Counted from the stretch's first letter, positions 16,468 through 25,175 are shown. The stretch: DNA of 52,337 nucleotides from Hyphomicrobiales bacterium (GCA_021775875.1 JAJFHA010000006.1:1-52337), one strand, 5' to 3'. Notes: generated by a model from the letters alone, not told the origin. Numbers and translations: made by a program.

Positions 16468-19400
16468 TTGAACGAGCATTTGAATTTGCCATCTAGAGTA
16501 AAAAATTCGCCTCAAGCTCGGCTTTTGATCGATTTATTGGGCGATTTGCGAGTCTCCAAGGACGGCAAGCAGGTGGATTTGCCTGCTTCGAAGAAAACCC
16601 GCGCACTTCTAGCCTATTTGGTCGTCTCAGGTTCCCGCCGGTCGCGCAGCGAATTATGTGATCTGTTATGGGAAAATGTGGAAGACCCGCGTGCGGCCCT
16701 GCGATGGAGTTTGAGCAAGCTCAGGCAGGTGATCGGAGAGGAAGCGGTTACGGCAGACCGCAATTACATCGAAGCAAATTTGGGATACATTGCCACCGAT
16801 ATCACGGTAATTGAAGCTTTGGCTGAGGCGGGCTTGGCCGGGGCCGATCTTGATGCTCTCATTGAGGCTGCCAGTACGTTTCGCGGCGAATTTCTCGACG
16901 ATCTTGATATGCCGGGCTGCTATCGCTATTACGAATGGTGCAATGCCGAGCGCGAACGGGTCGGACAGATACAAAAATCCGTACTGAAAACCTTGGTTGA
17001 CAGGCTGAGCGATAGTCCCGAACAGGCCTTGATCCATGCTCGCGCCCTGATCCGGCGCAATCCGTTCGACGAACATGCACATATTAGGGTGATGGATCTG
17101 CTGGCTGTGCTTGGCAGGCGCAGCGAGGCGTTGGCCCAATATGACCAGTGCATGCGGATTTTCGAACGCGAACTTGGCGTCGAACCGTCGGTGGCGCTGG
17201 AAGCGGCATTACGCGACTTGCCTGCCCCGCGTCCCGACCGCACAGTTGCTGTAGCTCAACCGACCGATGATGCTGCGTTAGAGGAAATAACCGTAAGGCA
17301 CCCTTCTGGCTTTGTCGGGCGTGCTCATGAGATACAACAGATCGTCAAGGCATTTCAGGCCAAGGGCTCTGAAATTCTGCTCATCAGTGGGCCGCCCGGT
17401 ATCGGCAAATCCACACTAGTCGATGAAGCATTACGGCGTTTCGAAGGCCTGGTGATCAAAGGCCGTGCATATGAAGCCGAGATGATCCGCCCATTTGGAC
17501 TTTGGGTCGATGCCCTGCGCGATATCGACAAACGTTTGCTTCCCAAGGAAGTCGCCGCGCCGCTGGCGCCGCTGATTGCATCGGGGGAGAATTTGGACGT
17601 TGCCTTGCACAGGGACCGGCTGTTCGAGGCGGTCAAGACCGCGCTTGTTCATTTGGCAAGATTAAAACCGATCGCTTTGATTGTGGACGATCTTCAATGG
17701 ATTGACGAATCCTCCGCGGCTCTTTTACATTTCGTTATCCGGAGCCTGTCGCTTGAAAATATTCTTTTCTGCCTGACGGTGCGACCCGGGGAATTCGAGG
17801 ATAATGCGGCAGCACAAGCGGTCGTCTCCGGCCAGGCCGAAAAGCTGAGACGGATTGCCTTGGCCCCGCTTTCAAGCGAAGAAGCAGCAGAACTGGTCAA
17901 TTCCGTCGTACCGGATGCGGTTTCCACCGACATCGTCAATCAAGCTCAGGGCAACCCACTATATTTGATTGAGCTTGCCCGCATGCTGGATGCGTCCGGG
18001 CCTGCCGAAACGCTGAAAGACATTCTCAATGCCCGGCTTGCAAGGGTGTCGCAAGGTGCTGGCAATTTATTATCGTGGGCATCGGCTTTTGGCCGAACCG
18101 TTCCACTCGATGCACTGGTCGAAACCTCGGGCATCGCCTTTGGCCAGGCTATTTCTCTCCTGGCCGAATTGGAGCGCCACGATCTGATCCGTTCGCTTGA
18201 TGAAGAGGCTTACGAATTTTCGCACGATCTGATCCAAAATGCCGCCTATGGGCGGATATCGCAGCCCCGAAGGCGGCTAATGCACCGCAATATTGCCCAT
18301 CATTTCGGTCTGGAAATGCAGTACAAACCGGAAGTTGCGGTTTATGCGCTACTCCATGCTTCGCGTGCTGATCAGCACCCTCACGCAGCGCGGGCCGCGC
18401 TGATTGCAGGCGAACATAGCATCAAGGTTTTTGCCGGGTTCGAAGCGATCGAATTCGCGCGCCACGGTTTGCACCATACAGCTTATATTCAAGACAAGCC
18501 GGAAAATATCCGCCTGCGCATTGCCTTATTGCGCGTTCAGGTGCTGGCGGCCTCAGGCCCGTTGTTGACCAAACTGCCGGATTTATCGGACGAGCTTGAG
18601 AAAGCGATTGAAAATGCCTCGACACTTTATCTGAACGAGGAAGTGGCCCAAGGCTATTATCTTCTCTCCGTTCTACATCAAGAAACTGGCGATCATGAAT
18701 CAGCCCAACAAGCAACGAAAATGGCGGCAAAAGCCTCTGAACAGGCGAACCAATCACTGCAAGTCCGTCAATTGGCCAATACGGCGCGCTGCTTGACCGA
18801 GCTGGGCCGCGATATTCCCAGGGCACGTGAACTTCTTCAAAAGGCGCAAGCTCTGGCATCCAGCGCCGCGCTTGAAGATGTAGAGATTTTTTGGGGGCGA
18901 GGACTGCTGGCGAATTGGGACGGGGACCTCGATGAAGCGGCCCGTGACATCGAGAGGGCTGTCATGCATGCACGCGATGCAGAGGATAGATGGCGCGAGT
19001 GCAAATGCCTGACATGGCTGGCCATGATTGAGCTGGAGCAGGGTAATTTCGAGAATGCGACGGCCTGGGCAAGCGAACTGAATGCAATTGCGGAAAAATT
19101 GGGAGAAGGGGCAAGTGCGCCTTTGGCCCAAGCAATCATCGCGCTCGCAAGTGAGAATGCCGACGATCGCGATCGGGCCATCGAAAATCTTCGCCAGGCC
19201 GACGATAAGTCCCATCTGGCGTATATCCTGAACCTTGCTGCCAGACAGCAATTAATGCGAGGGAACATTTCCGAATCCCGCTGGATTGCACAAAATGCCC
19301 TCTCTGTTGCTTTGGAGATCAAGGAGCCCAATGAAGTGTTGTTGGCGCAAGCAACTCTGGTTCAAACCAGTTTGGGGCAAAAGTCTTCCGGCAATATCGC

Positions 19401-19515
19401 TTGTGATATTGCGGCAATGAAACATATCTTGAAAAACCCTGACGGTCTGAGGACGCGCACATTGGGCGCAATTAATGCCGCTCTGGACCAGCATGCGAAG
19501 GAAATAGCAGAATAA
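16468..19515 (+). CDS. BTAD/SARP-like ATPase transcriptional regulator with TPR tail
   Basis: This 1015-residue regulator has an N-terminal winged-helix DNA-binding domain (about residues 18-105, LLGDLRVSKDGKQVDLPASK then LRWSLSKLRQVIG), a bacterial transcriptional activator domain (about 110-255), an AAA/STAND-type ATPase with Walker A GPPGIGKST (308-316) and Walker B IVDDLQW (about 404-410), and a long helical TPR-like region to the C-terminus. The architecture matches AfsR/MalT-type ligand-triggered activators. The frame opens with TTG at 16468; no ATG is available nearby. It is divergent from methyltransferase-nitrilase-GFA and is followed by a DUF4242 gene, so it probably controls them. 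The ligand is unknown. Confidence 0.85.
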   Translation: MNEHLNLPSRVKNSPQARLLIDLLGDLRVSKDGKQVDLPASKKTRALLAYLVVSGSRRSRSELCDLLWENVEDPRAALRWSLSKLRQVIGEEAVTADRNYIEANLGYIATDITVIEALAEAGLAGADLDALIEAASTFRGEFLDDLDMPGCYRYYEWCNAERERVGQIQKSVLKTLVDRLSDSPEQALIHARALIRRNPFDEHAHIRVMDLLAVLGRRSEALAQYDQCMRIFERELGVEPSVALEAALRDLPAPRPDRTVAVAQPTDDAALEEITVRHPSGFVGRAHEIQQIVKAFQAKGSEILLISGPPGIGKSTLVDEALRRFEGLVIKGRAYEAEMIRPFGLWVDALRDIDKRLLPKEVAAPLAPLIASGENLDVALHRDRLFEAVKTALVHLARLKPIALIVDDLQWIDESSAALLHFVIRSLSLENILFCLTVRPGEFEDNAAAQAVVSGQAEKLRRIALAPLSSEEAAELVNSVVPDAVSTDIVNQAQGNPLYLIELARMLDASGPAETLKDILNARLARVSQGAGNLLSWASAFGRTVPLDALVETSGIAFGQAISLLAELERHDLIRSLDEEAYEFSHDLIQNAAYGRISQPRRRLMHRNIAHHFGLEMQYKPEVAVYALLHASRADQHPHAARAALIAGEHSIKVFAGFEAIEFARHGLHHTAYIQDKPENIRLRIALLRVQVLAASGPLLTKLPDLSDELEKAIENASTLYLNEEVAQGYYLLSVLHQETGDHESAQQATKMAAKASEQANQSLQVRQLANTARCLTELGRDIPRARELLQKAQALASSAALEDVEIFWGRGLLANWDGDLDEAARDIERAVMHARDAEDRWRECKCLTWLAMIELEQGNFENATAWASELNAIAEKLGEGASAPLAQAIIALASENADDRDRAIENLRQADDKSHLAYILNLAARQQLMRGNISESRWIAQNALSVALEIKEPNEVLLAQATLVQTSLGQKSSGNIACDIAAMKHILKNPDGLRTRTLGAINAALDQHAKEIAE

Positions 19516-19528
19516 GGAATAGTCTTTA

Positions 19529-19777
19529 ATGGCCAAATTTATTGTTGAGCGTTCTTTTTCACCACCATTGACAGAACAGGAGCTCGCCGAGGTAGGGGAA
19601 CGGATGGCACCATGCCTCGAGCTTTATAATGTAAAATGGCTTCGCAGCTATTGGAGTGCCGACCGGCAACGGATGATCTGCGAGTATGAGGCGCCGGATA
19701 CAGAATCGGTTAGAAAGGTCCAGCGCGAGGCCGGTGCTAAATTCGAAAAAGTATGGGCGACCGATTTACTGGAATAG
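19529..19777 (+). CDS. DUF4242 domain protein
   Basis: This 82-residue protein begins MAKFIVERSF and matches the DUF4242 pattern of a small ferredoxin-like fold, with a hydrophobic strand start, a WLRSYWS segment and an ICEYEAPD segment. The function is unknown; the family includes nickel-responsive or metal-binding annotations that are not experimentally firm. It starts 13 bases after the regulator gene with AAGGAATAG as a plausible ribosome binding site, so the two are probably co-transcribed. Confidence 0.8.
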   Translation: MAKFIVERSFSPPLTEQELAEVGERMAPCLELYNVKWLRSYWSADRQRMICEYEAPDTESVRKVQREAGAKFEKVWATDLLE

Positions 19778-19956
19778 ATCTAGCGAATTGCATCTGCATA
19801 CCGATTAAGGTCTGCTTAGTTCCGGTTCCGGCCCTTAGCGGTCATTGGATGCGTCTCGTTAAAGCTGCATTGCAACCCTTCAATCCAGACGTTCACAATC
19901 TACACTGCGCTAGTATTGATTTGACACCAAATTTTTGAGATTGGGGTCAACCAAAC

Positions 19957-20133
19957 ATCGGTCGATGGAGCGACCGATCACACTTTGAAGCAGTAGTCGA
20001 TGACTTCGGTAAAGCCCGTTTCTTCCCTCGAAAGCTTTGCTTCCAGCTCGTTCAAATAAGTGACAATGGGCAAGGTGCACGTTGACGACTCCTCAATGCG
20101 GAATTCAGCATTATAGTGCTTGCCAAATGGCGG
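19957..20133 (-). pseudogene. Unidentified C-terminal gene remnant plus stem-loop
   Basis: The region 19778-20414 has no complete gene. On the minus strand an open stretch of about 51 codons ends in TGA at 19978 (...YLNELEAKLSREETGFTEV then a short tail). It looks protein-like but has no start and is preceded by an in-frame TAG. I do not recognise the family. Overlapping the stop, ATCGGTCG and CGACCGAT (19957-19978) form a perfect 8-bp stem with a 6-base loop that may be its terminator, though no T-run follows. Confidence 0.35.
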
Positions 20134-20165
20134 CTACTCATCGCTTGATAGAAGTCGAGATGCCG

Positions 20166-20201
20166 CTTGAATCGACTAAACATTTTTCCTCTGACAATGC
20201 C
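20166..20201 (+). mobile_element. IS6-family type B, right-end relic
   Basis: GACTAAACATTTTTCCTCTG then ACAATGCC matches the last 30-odd bases of the type B elements (CGCCTAAATATTTTTCCTCT...). Nothing of the transposase remains to its left. Confidence 0.65.
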
Positions 20202-20226
20202 AATTTCAGACATTCAAAATCAGGAA

Positions 20227-20300
20227 ACAGATGAGCCAATGTCTCACTTAAATTAATCTGCAATTGCTCTCAAAAACCTTGACTACGGACAAGCCTTAGA
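20227..20300. repeat. Dispersed IS-end-like repeat, copy 1
   Basis: The stretch from AAACAGATGAGCCAATGTCT to ACCTTGACTACGGACAAG aligns base for base, with scattered substitutions, to 27245-27316. Both copies follow an IS6 type B right-end relic. The sequence resembles the 3' untranslated end of an IS3-like element, but I cannot name it. Confidence 0.5.
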
Positions 20301-20344
20301 AGTAGCAGTCAAATATCTAAATGATAAAAGTAATTAATAATTTT

Positions 20345-20373
20345 TTGACAAAAATTATCGATTTGATTTTATA
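20345..20373 (+). promoter_or_regulatory. Candidate promoter for the hydro-lyase gene
   Basis: TTGACA at 20345-20350 is followed after 17 bases by TTTATA. The stretch TTGACAAAAATTATCGATTT is strikingly similar to the region before coxC (30840 onward: TTGACAAAATTATCCGATTT). This may reflect a shared promoter or operator. Confidence 0.5.
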
Positions 20374-20414
20374 TGATGTTCCTGTGAGGGTTCCTTTATC
20401 GGGAGGGACCTAAC

Positions 20415-21266
20415 TTGACCATTTCATATCAAGACCTCGTGGGCGGCGACCCGACGAGCGTACGGAAAGCAATCCGCAGTGGAGACTATACCGGGCATAC
20501 TGCTGGTCTGGGTCGCGGTTTTCTGCAGGTAAATCTAGCAATTCTCCCGCAGTCATATGCACTTGATTTCATGAGGTTTTGCCAACGGAACATGAAACCC
20601 TGCCCGCTGGCCGGGGTGTCTGATACGGGTAATCCGCAAATGTTTACGTTGGGCCACGATATTGACATCCGCACTGATGTTTCGGCCTACAACATCTACC
20701 GAGACGGAAAGCTCGATCAGGTTGTCACCGACATTTCTAACGTCTGGACTGATGAAATGGTCGCCTTTGCGCTCGGATGTTCCTTCACTTTCGAACATGC
20801 TCTGCAACGTGCTGGCATACCTGTCTGGCATATCGACAATAATCGGACCGTGCCAATGTTTCGATCCAATATCGATACGGTGCCCGCAGGCCCTTTTTCG
20901 GGAAAGATGGTTGTCAGCATGCGGGCTATCCCGGCGGACAGAGTCGCGGAGGCAGCCGAAATCTCAAGTAAATATCCGCTTGCCCATGGTGCACCAATAT
21001 TCTGGGGTGACCCCGCCGGGATCGGCATCGCCGACGTTAGTTCCCCGGACTGGGGTGACTCTGTCCCGGTCGAAGAAGGGCAATTATCAGTTTTCTGGGC
21101 TTGCGGCGTGACGCCACAAGTTGCCATCGAAGCCGCACAATTATCCATCTGCATCACACACAAACCCGGATGCATGCTGATTACCGATATCGCCGAAGAC
21201 GCAGTCGTACCGGTAGTTTTTTCAACCCTACCCAATCCAGGAAATTTTCGACAAAGAGAGAAATAA
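20415..21266 (+). CDS. Putative hydro-lyase, DUF1445/D-glutamate cyclase family
   Basis: This 283-residue protein belongs to the family annotated as putative hydro-lyase (D-glutamate cyclase-like). Visible conserved features are the N-terminal R-G-GLGRGFLQVNLAILP region, CPLAGVSDTGNP near residue 65, DIRTDVSAYNIYRDG, and HGAPIFWGDPAGIGI near 190. The eukaryotic member converts D-glutamate to 5-oxo-D-proline; bacterial substrates are mostly unknown. It starts with TTG at 20415 behind GGGAGGGA 7 bases upstream. It stands alone between IS relics, with its own promoter-like region. Confidence 0.85.
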   Translation: MTISYQDLVGGDPTSVRKAIRSGDYTGHTAGLGRGFLQVNLAILPQSYALDFMRFCQRNMKPCPLAGVSDTGNPQMFTLGHDIDIRTDVSAYNIYRDGKLDQVVTDISNVWTDEMVAFALGCSFTFEHALQRAGIPVWHIDNNRTVPMFRSNIDTVPAGPFSGKMVVSMRAIPADRVAEAAEISSKYPLAHGAPIFWGDPAGIGIADVSSPDWGDSVPVEEGQLSVFWACGVTPQVAIEAAQLSICITHKPGCMLITDIAEDAVVPVVFSTLPNPGNFRQREK

Positions 21267-21291
21267 TGAAAAGAACATTGAGCCGAGAAGG

Positions 21292-21420
21292 TCATCTATG
21301 GACACCCCTCTGATTGCAAGTAGTTTTTGACGTGGTTCGCGGGTTAGGTTTGCAGTCATCTATCCAGCCTCTCATTGCAGCATAATGTTTGCTGCGGGCC
21401 ATAATGGAATCCCTGGATCC
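21292..21420 (-). mobile_element. IS110-family 3' end relic, copy 1 (minus orientation)
   Basis: This 129-base stretch is, in reverse complement, similar along its whole length to 39103-39230. Shared blocks include GCAGCAAACATTATGCTGC (a hairpin), GGATAGATGACTGCAAAC, ACTTGCAATC and the tip TCCATAGATGA. The tip and its lead-in resemble IS110-family 3' ends. 21421-21536 holds nothing I recognise. Confidence 0.55.
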
Positions 21421-21536
21421 ATGCCCCTGTCTCAAAATTTAAAAGAGGCGAACGCCGTGTCCGTCGTCAGGGTTTTTGGACCTACTGATAGCAAGTGAGA
21501 ATGTTGCCTAATGGCACTTCGTTGCCTTTTTCCACG

Positions 21537-21590
21537 TTCCCTGTTTCAAGTTGTAGGTTCCCTGTTCCCTCCAGAAATTTCCCTGTTAGT
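21537..21590 (+). repeat. 21-bp-phased TTCCCTGTT iterons, array 2 (three units)
   Basis: TTCCCTGTT starts at 21537, 21558 and 21579, again exactly 21 bp apart, with the same inverted AGTAGGGAATTT after the last unit. Relative to array 1 (12675) one unit is missing: the third unit of array 1 has no counterpart. Confidence 0.75.
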
Positions 21591-21947
21591 TTGAGTAGGG
21601 AATTTCGAGTGTAAGCACCTGAAATTGCGTGAGTTTTTGAGCATTAAATGCCTCCAATGTTGGCAAATTCGCAAAATTTCCTTGTATTTTGCCGCGCAAC
21701 AGCGAAATCAGGGCGGAGACGGGTTCGCTCATGACTGCGCCCACCACCATTCAGTCTTCCCACAAAATACGTTTGTTGCGGTGGTTCGGAAACCCTCCGA
21801 CATCTCATGAAGTTAGCCGGGTGTTGGGCCATATCGTCTGGTGCAGAGACGGCAATTATCGCGCAAATTGGCCTGAAATAGCCAAAAGTCTCTGCAGGCC
21901 ATTTTTGAGGACCAGACGGTGATATGCGTGATGCGGGATATTGGGGG
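21591..21947. repeat. Dispersed repeat downstream of recombinase remnant, copy 2
   Basis: This is similar to 12746-13107, including the CACCACCATTCAGTCTTCCC stretch, CGGAAACCCTCCGACATCTC and GTGCAGAGACGG. No convincing gene is present. Confidence 0.65.
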
Positions 21948-22238
21948 TTAGTGTTTGGCAAATCCAAGGATTTCGCGCTGTTCGTTCCAGGAATTAGGAA
22001 GCGGCAACAGGCGGCGGACGCGTTTGAGCGTCAGGTCGATAGGCTGCATGCCTTTGAGAATCTTGTCGACAATGTCAGGAGCGAGGTGGGCGAGGGACAG
22101 GAATCGGCTGATCTCGTTGCGGTCTTCATTGTAGTAGCGGGCTAATTCATCAATGGAATTGGCTTTGCCGTTGGTTAGATCGTTCAACCAAAGATAGGCC
22201 TTGGCGATGGCCGTGATGAGATTGTTGTCTGGGCTAGG
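21948..22238 (-). pseudogene. Large serine recombinase, C-terminal fragment (copy 2)
   Basis: The minus-strand frame is open from the IS6 junction at 22238 to a stop at 21948 and encodes about 96 residues. They include LITAIAKAYLWLNDLTNGKA, a predicted helix-turn-helix (SIDELARYYNEDRNEISRFL, then LAHLAPDIV), and the end SWNEQREILGF. The pattern matches the C-terminal region of alphaproteobacterial site-specific serine recombinases. The N-terminal catalytic part is absent, replaced by a type A IS6 element at 22239. Confidence 0.7.
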
Positions 22239-23042
22239 GGCACTGTCACGTTAAAACGCGTAATCGAACAAAGCCTGAATACAAATCCGTTTCAAGCGGC
22301 CGCCGTCACCGTTTGCCATACGCTCATTGCTTCTCCTCGAAACCGACGCATGGTGTGTCTGGAAATCAGGTGACGTTGAATATTGAAAGTGTTGTAAATG
22401 GCGGCATGGATAGACAAAAATCGTTGGGCGGACTCTGCGGATTTGAACCGTTTCATTCGTCGTTCTTGTTGTCGGACAGGCAAGTGAGAATTCTCCACCC
22501 GATTGTACTTTCTGCCACCAAAATCATGAAGCCCGGACAAGCATAGCTCTCTCAAAGCAGCGCCGTAAGATGGCAATTTGTCAGTTACGATTGCGTCCGG
22601 AACATAACGTTGGGATTTCAATAATTTGCGCATTAGCTTGAGGGCCGCTTTTTTGTTCCTTCGCGATTGCACCAGGATATCCAGCACTTCACCTTCACTG
22701 TCGACGGCACGCCAAAGATATGTTCGCTTGCCGTTGATCGACACAAACACCTCATCCAAATGCCACCGATTATCTGGGCGACGGCGCATTCCCTTCAATT
22801 AACGTGCTTAAAATTGGCCGAACTCGAGAGCCTAGCGCCGAACCGTCTCATATGAAACGTCGATAGAACGTTCAACCAATAAATTCTCGACATCCCGGTA
22901 ACTGAGTGGAAACCGAAAATACAGCCAAACGGAATACTGGATAACTTCACAGGAAAAGCGATGGCGTTGGTATGAGATTTTTTGCATCCGACGATATTAC
23001 AGGACGGTCGGGGAACGGTCATCAAGTTACCGTGGTAGTACC
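22239..23042 (-). mobile_element. IS6-family element type A, copy 2 (804 bp)
   Basis: It is bounded by GGCACTGTCACGTTAA (left) and TTACCGTGGTAGTACC (right) and is opposite in orientation to copy 1 at 8067. The flanking 8-mers (GGGCTAGG and CTATCGGT) differ. Its transposase is broken. Confidence 0.85.
22292..22987 (-). pseudogene. IS6-family transposase, broken by three stop codons
   Basis: The frame is 232 codons from ATG at 22987, the same length as copy 1, and is in phase throughout. It is interrupted mid-gene by TAG (where copy 1 has Trp), TAA and TAA before LKGMRRRPDNRWHLDEVF. The three catalytic acidic residues and the C-terminal RERRMKRFKS region are intact after the stops. No product is expected. 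Confidence 0.88.
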
Positions 23043-23097
23043 CTATCGGTTGCTCCTCACTTAAAAATAAAGGAGGAGCAACCAGTTTCAGCAGCTC

Positions 23098-23889
23098 CTA
23101 TTGGGGGAAAACGAATTTTGTATGCACCATGTCCAGTCTGGAAACCGATGCGGACAGCAGGGGAGCTGCCAGCTGAAAACCTGGATCAGCAATCAAACCA
23201 AAATACGCAGCTGTGTTGTTCCACTCAACAATCCCGGCCATATCTGGAGCCAGCAAATAATCACCTGCCAGGGCATTTTCCAGTGGTTTGAGTGATGCAA
23301 TAAATGTTGGTGGGCCATATCTCTGCTTCGGCGCATCCGAGAGTGTGAAATACGCAGGCAAGGATACTGCGGCAGCAAATGTGGTCCATGCATTGAAAAA
23401 CTCGTAAGTTTTGTCCTCATACAGGGTCAGTTGTGTATCTTCATCGACTGTAAATAATGCCTGTTTGAAAAATGTCAGTGCATCATCGCGTAACGGAAAC
23501 AAATCTTGCGCATCTCTGTCCGCATGCATCTCTTCGCGTGCCTCAAGGCTGGGCCATTCAAACAGTACGATCATCTGTGGTGTTATTTCGCCGCCGGTGA
23601 CTGCGCTCACACTGAAACTGCCGAGCATTTTTCCACCATGCTTCTCAACGATTGGCAAAATTTTGGGAAGATAGTCCGTCATCAACTGTGCTTCTTTGCC
23701 ACCCTCGACCGAGATATACGAAATTTCGATTACGGTGTCTGCTTTAAGCAACAGGGTTGCCTGACGGGTTTCTGCACGGGGCGAACTCACCGCCATTATC
23801 ATAAATACAGCGATTGCGCCGATGATCGCGGCGAATTGTTTCAGAGGTGGTTTTGGAATCTTCCAGCCGGATTTGGATATTGTAGTCAT
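23098..23889 (-). CDS. Membrane-anchored or secreted DUF1330-like protein
   Basis: This 263-residue protein has one N-terminal hydrophobic segment (about residues 18-36, ending SPRAET), either a signal peptide or an anchor. The next region (YLPKILPIVEKHGGKMLGSF then VLFEWPSLEAREEM) resembles a DUF1330/dimeric alpha-beta barrel domain. A second similar half (about 150-263) may be a duplicated, diverged domain. The function is unknown. It is the last gene of a minus-strand trio with an SRPBCC protein and a GST, divergent from a LysR regulator, which suggests a small xenobiotic-response unit. Confidence 0.65.
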   Translation of the reverse strand: MTTISKSGWKIPKPPLKQFAAIIGAIAVFMIMAVSSPRAETRQATLLLKADTVIEISYISVEGGKEAQLMTDYLPKILPIVEKHGGKMLGSFSVSAVTGGEITPQMIVLFEWPSLEAREEMHADRDAQDLFPLRDDALTFFKQALFTVDEDTQLTLYEDKTYEFFNAWTTFAAAVSLPAYFTLSDAPKQRYGPPTFIASLKPLENALAGDYLLAPDMAGIVEWNNTAAYFGLIADPGFQLAAPLLSASVSRLDMVHTKFVFPQ

Positions 23890-23962
23890 CGTTTTATTCG
23901 TCCTAGTTTGGTTTGTTTAGGGAGAGAGAAAGCACATGCGAATCGCGCTATATTCAGGCGGA

Positions 23963-24430
23963 TCACGCTGCGTTCTGGATTGTATTGCGTTCGATGAAAG
24001 CGGCATTGGCTGATAGCAATTTGCCGAGTTCGTCCACGAGTTTCTTTTTCATAACCGGAACCAATAATTTTCCGATCAGACCCATCTTGGGCGTAAATAT
24101 CATCCGCATCGTCACTTTGGTGCGATTGTGACCGACAGACGTGAAATCAAGAGTTCCGACAGCGGTCTTCAGTGGCATGGTTCCATCGTAGATATCGAGT
24201 ACCAGTTGCTTTTCCGGGACATAGCCGATGATTTTTTCTCGGATGAAATTTTTTCCATCGGAGAAATTGCATTGGCGACTTGCTCCCAGCCCGGTTTCAG
24301 AGCTTCCCTGGATCAGGTGAGAATTCTTCAAACCCGGGTGAAACTGGGCGATATTGGCGAAGTCATTCCAACTGGCCCACACTTCAGATATTTGTGCATT
24401 TACGATTTGATTTGCAGTTATTTCAGCCAT
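23963..24430 (-). CDS. SRPBCC-family (polyketide cyclase/START-like) protein
   Basis: This 155-residue protein has a helix-grip fold pattern: an N-terminal strand, an ISEVWASWNDFANIAQFHPGL helix region, alternating strands, and a long C-terminal helix (MKKKLVDELGKLLSANAAF). The family binds hydrophobic ligands in a deep cavity. It is not a close match to CoxG, so a link to the CO dehydrogenase 8 kb away is unlikely. It is transcribed after the GST gene (37-base gap). The ligand is unknown. Confidence 0.8.
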   Translation of the reverse strand: MAEITANQIVNAQISEVWASWNDFANIAQFHPGLKNSHLIQGSSETGLGASRQCNFSDGKNFIREKIIGYVPEKQLVLDIYDGTMPLKTAVGTLDFTSVGHNRTKVTMRMIFTPKMGLIGKLLVPVMKKKLVDELGKLLSANAAFIERNTIQNAA

Positions 24431-24467
24431 GAAAATCTCCTTTTTGGCTTTTGTTTGTATGTCGTAT

Positions 24468-25175
24468 TTACAATCCGCTTGCGGCGACCCTGTCGCCCTG
24501 GTCGTTTGAGAGATTCAGCGCCTTATCCATCCGTTTATTCAGTGCTTCGCCACTGGTACGCCAGGCCTCGACCGTATCTTCCAGACCGGTGGCCCAACGC
24601 ATGATGTTTGGAAACGTGTCGTATGGGATATGGCTGCGCGGCATTTGGCTCAAGGGAGCAGCAAGGTCGAAATCAGCCAGCGTCACGGTATCGCCAACAA
24701 CAAAATTACGATTCCGGAGGTGGTCGTCCAAAATCGGTCCATGAAGCGCCAGAAGTCTGTCGGCTTCCGCGAGACGCGCGGTGTTTACAGCTGCCCCAAT
24801 TACGGGCGCGATGACTTTCTCTTCGAAATAAATTGGCGCGGGCTGGCGAAAATGTTCAGCGGCCCAGAACATCCATTTCAGGACTTCAAACCGAAGTACC
24901 CCGGATGGCCAAAGCGTCGTATCGTCAGTTTTTTCGCAGAGATAAATCATGATGGCGCCCGCTTCGGACAATATGATTGGATTTCGCCCGGGCTCATCAT
25001 CAACCAGAACGGGGACCATGCCCGTCGGATTGAGCGTGACGAACTCTTGCTGGCGATTTTGTTGCGCCAACAGGTCGATAAACACTTCTTCGACATCGAT
25101 ATTCAAATGCTTGATCGCTGCACTAACCCGTCGGCAGCTACCCGAACCTGGGTCGGCATAAAACTTGAGTGTCAT
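24468..25175 (-). CDS. Glutathione S-transferase
   Basis: This 235-residue protein has an N-terminal thioredoxin-like domain (YADPGSGSCRRVSAAIKHL, with NPTGMVPVLVDDE as the cis-Pro loop and LSEAGAIMIYLCEK as the glutathione-binding SNAIL-like motif) and a C-terminal helical domain (VVGDTVTLADFDLAAPL). The ATG at 25175 starts the fold; the frame reaches 25286, but that extension would consume the divergent promoter. It is the first gene of the GST-SRPBCC-DUF1330-like set, divergent from LysR, which probably controls it. Confidence 0.9.
   Translation of the reverse strand: MTLKFYADPGSGSCRRVSAAIKHLNIDVEEVFIDLLAQQNRQQEFVTLNPTGMVPVLVDDEPGRNPIILSEAGAIMIYLCEKTDDTTLWPSGVLRFEVLKWMFWAAEHFRQPAPIYFEEKVIAPVIGAAVNTARLAEADRLLALHGPILDDHLRNRNFVVGDTVTLADFDLAAPLSQMPRSHIPYDTFPNIMRWATGLEDTVEAWRTSGEALNKRMDKALNLSNDQGDRVAASGL

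Noticed and set aside
16666-17139. Minus-strand frames inside the BTAD/ATPase regulator gene
   Set aside because: They are shadows of the conserved DNA-binding and ATPase domains on the plus strand.
23963-24430. SRPBCC protein as the missing CoxG
   Set aside because: It is co-transcribed with a GST under a LysR, several kilobases from the cox genes, and its N-terminal pattern is unlike CoxG.
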